A DNA stretch of 64,000 bases, taken from the NCBI RefSeq assembly GCF_052857255.1, contig NC_135500.1, positions 163,211,683 to 163,275,682 of the forward strand, written 5' to 3'. The translations under genes were made by a program, and so were the position numbers. Below the pieces are notes generated by a model. That model was not told the DNA's origin and did not search any database. It was given only the letters and a program-made list of their open reading frames with translations. Positions 57,901 to 64,000 of the stretch are shown piece by piece. The first letter of the stretch is position 1. Every line of letters starts with the position of its first letter. Source of the DNA: Amblyomma americanum (Eukaryota; Arthropoda; Arachnida; Ixodida; Ixodidae).

Positions 57901-58950
57901 CGGTTCAAGAACAATCTCGTCATACTAGGGCTTCCGAAAATTCGATAATCCGTTTTTGGAAGGGCACCTCACAAAAAAAAAAAAAGGTTTCGAGCAGGTT
58001 TATTTAGACAACAGCTTGGCATGCGTTTTCAACGGAGGTCTATGACCGAATTATGTGAGGCACTGTTGCTGCGGAAACGCACGGCGCGCGCTTCAAGGCA
58101 CAAAAGAAAAGGTAGGATGAGTATCATATAGCAAGTCAATAACTATCATTCGGTTTCGACTCATCCGAAGGATGGAAACGAGCGCGGTTGTCTAAATCAT
58201 GCCGATACTTCGTGAGAAAAGACATTCCTCGCCGCTTGCGGGCCTTTTGTGCACTGCAGAGCAATGGACGTTGCCGAGATTGCGTAGGCTACCTCGTTCG
58301 TGTGCCTGGGTTTTGCTTTTTGTGCTGCACTGTTACTGCAGAGTTGGTGCGACTCAGGAGTTCTGGAAAAGAAGAAGACTAGTGCTGCCTACCGTAGAAC
58401 TTTGGTAGGCAGTTAGACCTAAATAGTGCCAAGACATGCTGCAAAAGCATCAAAGAACGTGTTAGAAAGTTGCGAAGCAGTTCAAAAATGTATGTGGTTG
58501 GAGATTCTTGGTTTTTTGCTTAATCTGTTCTTGTGGAAAACAAACAATAAAATGCTTGATTGCCGCTTTCTACCCTGATTCTTCTTATTAGCGGTTCTAT
58601 CAAAAAAATAAATCAAAATGAAACGAAGGAAAAGATTTCGCCGCCTGTGACAATTCGTCTAATCCTATAATTACGATGTGGTATAGCAGCGTCGTTCTCT
58701 TGTTGAGCGCAAAAGAGGTAAACGTGTCGACGTTAGCGTAAACGTGTCGGTCTAATTCCCGTCTTCTTCATGATTATATCCTGGTTTAGAAGTCATACGC
58801 TTGCGCTTCGGTCACCCAGACCTGACTGTCATTCCGCAGAAAGCTGTCGACGAGTATGACACTAAAGGACGTTCAAAATTGCGGAAATATTTTAACCTGC
58901 TGTATGCTACATCATTTACTTTCATAGATTAGCAGGTGGAGGAATACAGC
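54922..58950. other. No gene recognised; GC-rich 55.1-55.7 kb
   Basis: 55100-55700 is GC-rich, with long open frames on both strands (268 codons forward, 55264-56070). They are Arg-rich and motif-free. 56100-58950 is A/T-leaning; the 77-codon forward frame at 57434-57667 starts with ATG but has no known motif. Poly-A runs of 10-13 are scattered here. Confidence 0.4.
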
Positions 58951-59309
58951 CTATTTTCTCCGCGCTCGAAAAGTTGGGAAACCACGGGAGCGGCTGAGAA
59001 AGGCCGTTGAGTTTATTAAACAGCCAGTGAAGCGCTCGACAGGAAGCATCAGCCTTGGCACCTCGTTCGCTTCTGCCACGCTGCTCGCACGTGAAACGCG
59101 GGCGGGGGTGGGCCGTCCTTCGGCAGCAAGGGAGAGCAGCGGTCCCCTAATCTCCCGGACCCCGAACTCGGGGTGCCCGGTGACGGGAAGACCTGCCGAG
59201 TTCCGGCACGCCCCGTCTAGACGTCGCACGCCCCTGACACTTGAACGCCTCTCGCAGCGGACGCCGCGCCTAAACTTGCCAAGGCGCGGCGCCGGGCTGC
59301 CATCACACA
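58951..59309 (-). mobile_element. Possible solo LTR (boundaries uncertain)
   Basis: On the reverse strand a block starting TGTGTGATGGCAGCCCGG runs GC-rich for about 290 bp. It then reaches CTGTTTAATAAACTCAACGG (AATAAA on the reverse strand, 59017-59012) and a short downstream part. A 4-bp AGCC occurs at both assumed edges (58947-58950 and 59310-59313). That layout, U3 then polyadenylation signal then short U5, fits an LTR. However, the inner edge would then end in TA and not CA, so the borders are provisional. Confidence 0.3.
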
Positions 59310-59313
59310 AGCC

Positions 59314-60330
59314 CCTTTTCACTAACGAACCGCAGCTAATTGGTTCTTCCCTAATATGGAGGCCACGGTAGTAAGAGCTTCTTCTCTCCCTTTCTCCCCA
59401 TTCCTGTTTCCTTCTGCACCCTTCTTTCCCGTGTCCATCACCTCGTCCCCCTCATCCTCATCCGAAGGGCCCCGTCCCGTCGTCTCCTCCCGAACGCAAG
59501 GCGGAGGACGGTGACGCGAGGGGGAGGGGTATGAAGGCTTCTTCATCTGGGCGAAGCGGCGGCCGGGCCATCTCGTCGTGTGTCCTTAACGAGGACGCCC
59601 GAAGCCAAGCCCATCCGATTGAGGAACCGTCGGGAAAAAAGGCCCCGAGTACGTGACGCGAATTCTCCGCCCGTTGTTGTCTCCGAGCTCTCAAACCGTC
59701 TGGCCCGGGTTCCTCTCTTGCTCCCGCATACTGCCCTGTTTTGTTTGGCAAAGACCCTCCTCGCCCCCCCCCCCTCCCCCTCTCTCTGTTTTCGCGGTCC
59801 TTAGCTCGGCTTTTTATCTTTCTTTTTTGCTGATGCTTCCTCACGGTCTTTCCTGGGCTCACAGTCTGCAGATCTCTACTATTTCGCTGCCTCTCGGATC
59901 TCCCTCACTTTGCGGGATCTGCAGGTTTTGCCTTCTCCGGCACGCAAGCAAAAAGCTGTGCCAATGGGAGCCGCCATTCTGCCACCTCCCGTCCTCCCTT
60001 TCGGTTCTCTTTTCTTTGTATTTTTTTTCGCAGCCGCTGCCGCCCCAAAAAAATCTTTGTAGTTCCCGCGCTTCCTGGAGCGCCCGCGGTCACTCTCCGA
60101 GATGGGTTTTCCATTGTTACGCGCAAATTGCGAAAATCGCGCGAACAAAACGGCGGAGGTGGCGTTCGCTCTGCACCGAGGGCGCGTTAGAAGAGGCGTC
60201 CGCACACTCCCTTCACGGTTCGCGCGTTACAGGCATTCTATTTACCCCACATTTTCTGATTTTATCAGCTTATTTGTTTGGGCACATGCGTGCCTGACCT
60301 TTAGCGGGCGCATCGCCTTTTAGTTTCACA
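59314..60330. other. GC-rich, no gene recognised
   Basis: GC-rich with a C-run near 59765-59774. Overlapping frames of up to 214 codons on the forward strand (59653-60297) and 134 on the reverse are both open and motif-free, so composition explains them better than coding. Confidence 0.4.
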
Positions 60331-61414
60331 TATATTACCTGGGCGTTTTTCCAACGTACCCAATTAGCAGAAGTGTTCGCTCGGAAGCAGAGATTAGACG
60401 GCGCGTCCAATCAACGAGGACGGGGCAGTATGTGAGAGCGGTGGGAGAGAAGAAAAAAAAATCAATCTCTGTATTTCTGGGACAAACCAGGCTCATTGCT
60501 TCCCGCGCGAAACGAAGGGCAAGATACACATTACGGCAAAAGAAGAGTGCCTGTGAGAATATAGGTCGTGCTTTAACTCGTCTATATGGTTTGTCAGTAC
60601 TTTCTGCCTAACCAGAGATGGCGGATAAATGATTCTGGTAAGAGGGGAACACAACTAAAACGAGGGGTCAGCAACCAGAATTGTTCTAATTGAGCGTGGG
60701 ACTTGTTCCCATTGTGCTTTGGGTGCGCATGCAGATTTCCCCTGCCCTTGAAAGTCTGATTTTCTCTGAGGCGCTAATGGAGCATTTGGCATGCTTCCAG
60801 GACAATAAAACAAGGAAAAAATAATGGTTAGGTCACCCATAATTTGACCGAGCCTAGTTAAACTGCAATTCGCCACCGTTCTGCCGACGCAGATATATGT
60901 CACCGGTTTATGTGAAATGTCAACGCTTGCGTATGGACGTCGCGAGTTCTCCGGACGCGGGCACAAAATTTCGCAAGCATATTTTCGCGAAAAGGCTCGA
61001 CTTGTAACTGCTTTTAAATGTGTTTGTATTTATTCATCAGTCACAGCTCGCCCTTAGAGTGTGGTTTGAGGATTGCGAGTTTAAAAAATGTCTTGCACCA
61101 TCGTGAAAGCACGCCATTGATGATGAACCAAATATGATAAAGGGTGAGACGCTCCGGAAATTTTAAAGACCTTTCGGGCTCTAACAATGTTTTCACGGAG
61201 GCAAAGTTTGCGCTAGCGGCTGTGATCGGTGCCGTTTGCCCTCCCACCCCCCTATGTGATTTTTCGTTTTATCAGTCTGCCTACGTCGTCGCCCTATACG
61301 ACCCAATCCTCCTTATAAGGGTAGGCCAGGGGATCCTTGTACAGGTCGGCCGTTGCAATCATTTTGCGCCTTCTAAATAAAAATTTGGCAAGTACACGGG
61401 ACATCTCGTATAAA
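60331..61414. other. No gene recognised
   Basis: Mixed composition with short shadow frames and no repeat edge. Confidence 0.5.
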
Positions 61415-62310
61415 AATGGTCTACAAACTTTTTATACACTTTCTATGGAGAGTTGCCATCTTCTTTTGCCTATTCACAGTTTGTACACTATCTATCGATG
61501 AAAGTCGATTTGAGTGTCAATTAATTATTTATGTATTTAGAGCCTACACACGACAGTTGACTAGGAGTCTATTAGGCGTCTGTGTTCATAGTCTATAGGC
61601 TTCCTAAGGTGCAAATAATTAGTCATGGTCTAGATTGTCAATTAGCAATGGTTTATAGGGAGTCTTTTAGACTTTTGTCTATTCATATTGTCTAGGCTGT
61701 CTACAGACACAAGTAAATTGAAATTGCTCTTAGACATGTTTCTATTCATAGTCAATAGACTATGTATAGCGGCACAGAGATTTAAAGCCTTTATTTATAG
61801 GCCATAGATTGCGTAAACGCGCGTCACGTGGGAGTTTTTAGATTTCTTTTACTTATATTCAATAGACTGTCTATAAAGCCAAGTCGACTGGGATTCAACT
61901 TTTGTCAGTTCATAGCCTAAGAATGCAAGGCGATTAGTCTTTTAGACTTTTGTATTTTTATAGTCTCTAGAAGCAAGCTGATATGTGCAAGGCGATTAGT
62001 CTTTTAGACTTTTGTTTATTTGTAGTCTATAGAGAGCAAGCTGACAGGAACACATTTCAGTTTTTTGAGGCCTAAAGACTCTATTCGTACTCAAGCCTTT
62101 GCGCATGTCTGTTCCCTGTATCAATTCGGTTTACTTGATCAAATTTGCAAGACGATAAAGACAAACTTACTTTATCATCTTGTAGTTTATAACCTATCTG
62201 TAGTAGCTAGCGGACAGGAAAATATATATCCTTACTACATTCTTGCTTTACAGTCAGCCTACTGGTATGTTTATTTCTGTGTTTTCAGTGCGTATAGACT
62301 GTAGACACAG
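61415..62310. repeat. Degenerate TAGTCTATAGACT-type minisatellite
   Basis: Variants of TCTATTCATAGTCTATAGAC and TTTTAGACTTTTGT recur across about 0.9 kb. The best-preserved pair begins CAAGGCGATTAGTCTTTTAG at 61926 and again at 61988, a 62-bp period. Earlier units are more diverged. Each unit contains short self-complementary stretches such as GTCTATAGAC. Confidence 0.7.
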
Positions 62311-64000
62311 CTGGAAAGAAAATTTCTCTTTATTGCCAGCGTCATCCCTGTCTTCATAACGATAATTAGGGATTAGAGTTACCGATTAATTCCCGGTCGT
62401 TAAGGTTTTCAATGTCTTGTCTTCCTATCATATATCCCTTGTAAGCATGCATAAGCATTTAACGATGAATGGTTACAGACATTAAAAACTATCTCGGTAC
62501 CACATGTTACAATAGAAAGCCATCATGTTAGCCAGCGTGCTTAGATTAGTCGTTCAGCTGGGTGACGCGTTTTGAGTTTTGTCTACACAACATTTCTACA
62601 GCGCCGAAAGCGTGAGTAGCATCTTTTACAGCGGTTTTTGTCAAAGCTGGGAGATCAGTTTTGTCTTTCAGGTGTGAACGTGCTTCTGTCTTCAAGCGTT
62701 CAAGTCTTGAGAAATGTGACCATTCCGAACTACACGCCGAGGGCAACTCTGCAGGTGGTTAAGCGCAGATGTGCCTTAAACCTGCTACCCCTAACAATTT
62801 CAGGAATTGAAGATTTTTTTATCGGAGATGATAATGCAACGGCCACTGTTGTATTGTTTTCAAGAAGCCTAGGAAGACTTCTTTCCATTATGGCATGACC
62901 TATATTAGACACACAAATAGAGAATATTTAATGCTAGCAGTTAAAGTGAGGGAAGGATTCAAAACGTCAGGGTTCTCGTAAACTATACCGCATGGAATAA
63001 ATAGCTTGCTCTTTAAAGTAATCGTTCGAGACAATTCCATTGTTATTCCATCATTATTTCCCAACGCGATTAACTCAGAAACGTTTCATTAGCGATTCCA
63101 CATCTCTACAGCAAAATAAAAAATAAAAAATAGATGAGAGGAAGGGGGGGGGGGGTGGAGAACGGGTGTGAAAATTCACAGACACGCCCATTTCTTCTTT
63201 GTACCCCTAGAATAAGTCCCAAAGATCGTCGTTTTATGTGCGGTTAACATAGCCGTCAGTGGACACGCAAGGAAGTTTCGGTTTTGTTATGTGAAAACCG
63301 TTCCTTTTTAAAGCGTTAGTGAGCTTTCATGCATAGGAAGATTCTGTCAACAGTGTTCTTGGACACCATCACTTGTTGCACACGGGACACGCGAGACTGG
63401 TACAGATAAGGCAATGGAATGTGATTTACTTTCGCGTTCTGCAGTGAGACAGCGGAAAATCATTCGTGCAGCGGGCAACTCTGCGCATCGTCACACATGG
63501 CGGGCATCAGTGCGAACGTCTCGGTGTTTTCGTCGCCGGCTATCCTTCGAAAAACATCCAACTTAATCGACCATTCACTGTAAGTTTCTACGATGATATT
63601 ATATTGCTATGGCCTCCTAAATCAAGGTGATCAGTTCTGCGGGCGTAGAACAGATTATTTGTGCAGCGACGAACTTACTATCCCTGTTTGTGAGCGGTAT
63701 TATAAGCAGCGCAATCCATTAGAATATGAAGCAATTATGCCGTAAGATGGTCTGCTGTGTTTGTAATGTGTGGCGAAGCTAATCGAAGAGGAACCCGTGA
63801 TAGCAAGACGCCCCTAACGAGCTGTTCGCTGGCATTTTAGCACTGCCAGGTACAATCGCGGCCAGGAAAACCGCCTAGCCCGGAAATGACGACCGAAATA
63901 GAACTGTGCGCTGGCTATAGCTCTTGGTTAGTTTGACTTCGCTGGGGCTTCTAAACTGAATTATTTAGTTTTTATCTTTGCGTTATCGCTTGTCCGGACG
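62311..64000. other. No gene recognised
   Basis: The reverse strand at 62546-62746 is open (LERLKTEARSHLKDKTDLP) and helical in character, but unassigned. A G-run (12) lies near 63146-63157. Nothing else was identified to the end of the window. Confidence 0.45.

Noticed and set aside
58951..59371. Fragment of ribosomal DNA
   Set aside because: The GC-rich sequence looked rRNA-like at first glance, but I could find none of the conserved rRNA core motifs.
59653..60297. 214-codon forward open frame
   Set aside because: Proline/serine-rich low complexity over a C-rich tract, with no conserved motif.
1..64000. Operon-like or bacterial symbiont segment
   Set aside because: No run of adjacent same-strand genes with ribosome binding sites exists. 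Gene density and repeats are those of a eukaryotic nuclear genome.

Overview
This window looks like nuclear DNA of an arthropod, most probably a hard tick (Ixodidae). It is intron- and repeat-rich, has no bacterial-style gene packing, and carries four copies of a tRNA-headed SINE whose core I recognise from memory as a tick SINE (Ruka-like). It also holds CR1/L2-type LINEs with microsatellite tails, a Penelope-like remnant, a Tc1/mariner relic and LTR-like sequences. The species call is inference and was not checked against a database. I found no host gene that I can name. Most open frames here lack conserved motifs, and many begin at non-ATG codons or sit in simple repeats.

Layout. 0-3 kb: nothing recognised. 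3.0-5.7 kb: a reverse-strand CR1/L2-type LINE with a PHD-type finger and SGNH esterase in ORF1, an endonuclease remnant, no reverse transcriptase, and a 5 x 49-bp tandem array upstream of ORF1. 7.56-8.44 kb: a solo LTR with a 4-bp target duplication. 8.81-11.07 kb: a 2.26-kb palindrome made of two decayed Tc1-like half elements, bounded by TA and terminal inverted repeats. 12.1 kb: a long ATCA microsatellite. 14.7-15.1 kb: a promoter-like block (CRE, inverted CCAAT, E-box palindrome, TATA, initiator). 16.1-16.4 kb: a Penelope-type GIY-YIG endonuclease relic. 16.9-18 kb: a GAG microsatellite beside a GC-rich island. 20.5-20.9 kb: the C-terminal end of another LINE clade. 21.4-21.6 kb: a weak candidate membrane-protein exon. 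23.3-24.5 kb: tRNA-derived SINEs.

24.5-45 kb is mostly unannotatable intergenic or intronic sequence with scattered SINEs (29.75, 38.64, 39.49 and 44.49 kb), a LINE 3' end (40.2 kb) and several GC-rich patches. 45.2-47.56 kb: a second CR1/L2-type LINE in forward orientation, split by a nested tRNA-SINE and by an 18-G run. 48.8-49.3 kb: an AAAG/AAGG purine tract. 52.4-54.9 kb: a family of short inverted motifs flanking a 5'-truncated CR1-like LINE whose 1.5-kb reverse transcriptase frame is still open. 59.0-59.3 kb: a possible second solo LTR. 61.4-62.3 kb: a degenerate minisatellite.

The parts relate as parasites and hosts, not as a pathway. LINE-type reverse transcriptases provide the machinery that SINEs use, SINEs have jumped into LINE copies, and the Tc1 arms share the same inactivating lesions. 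The palindrome is the structure most worth testing, as a possible long-hairpin RNA source. No clearly new multi-gene system is visible.
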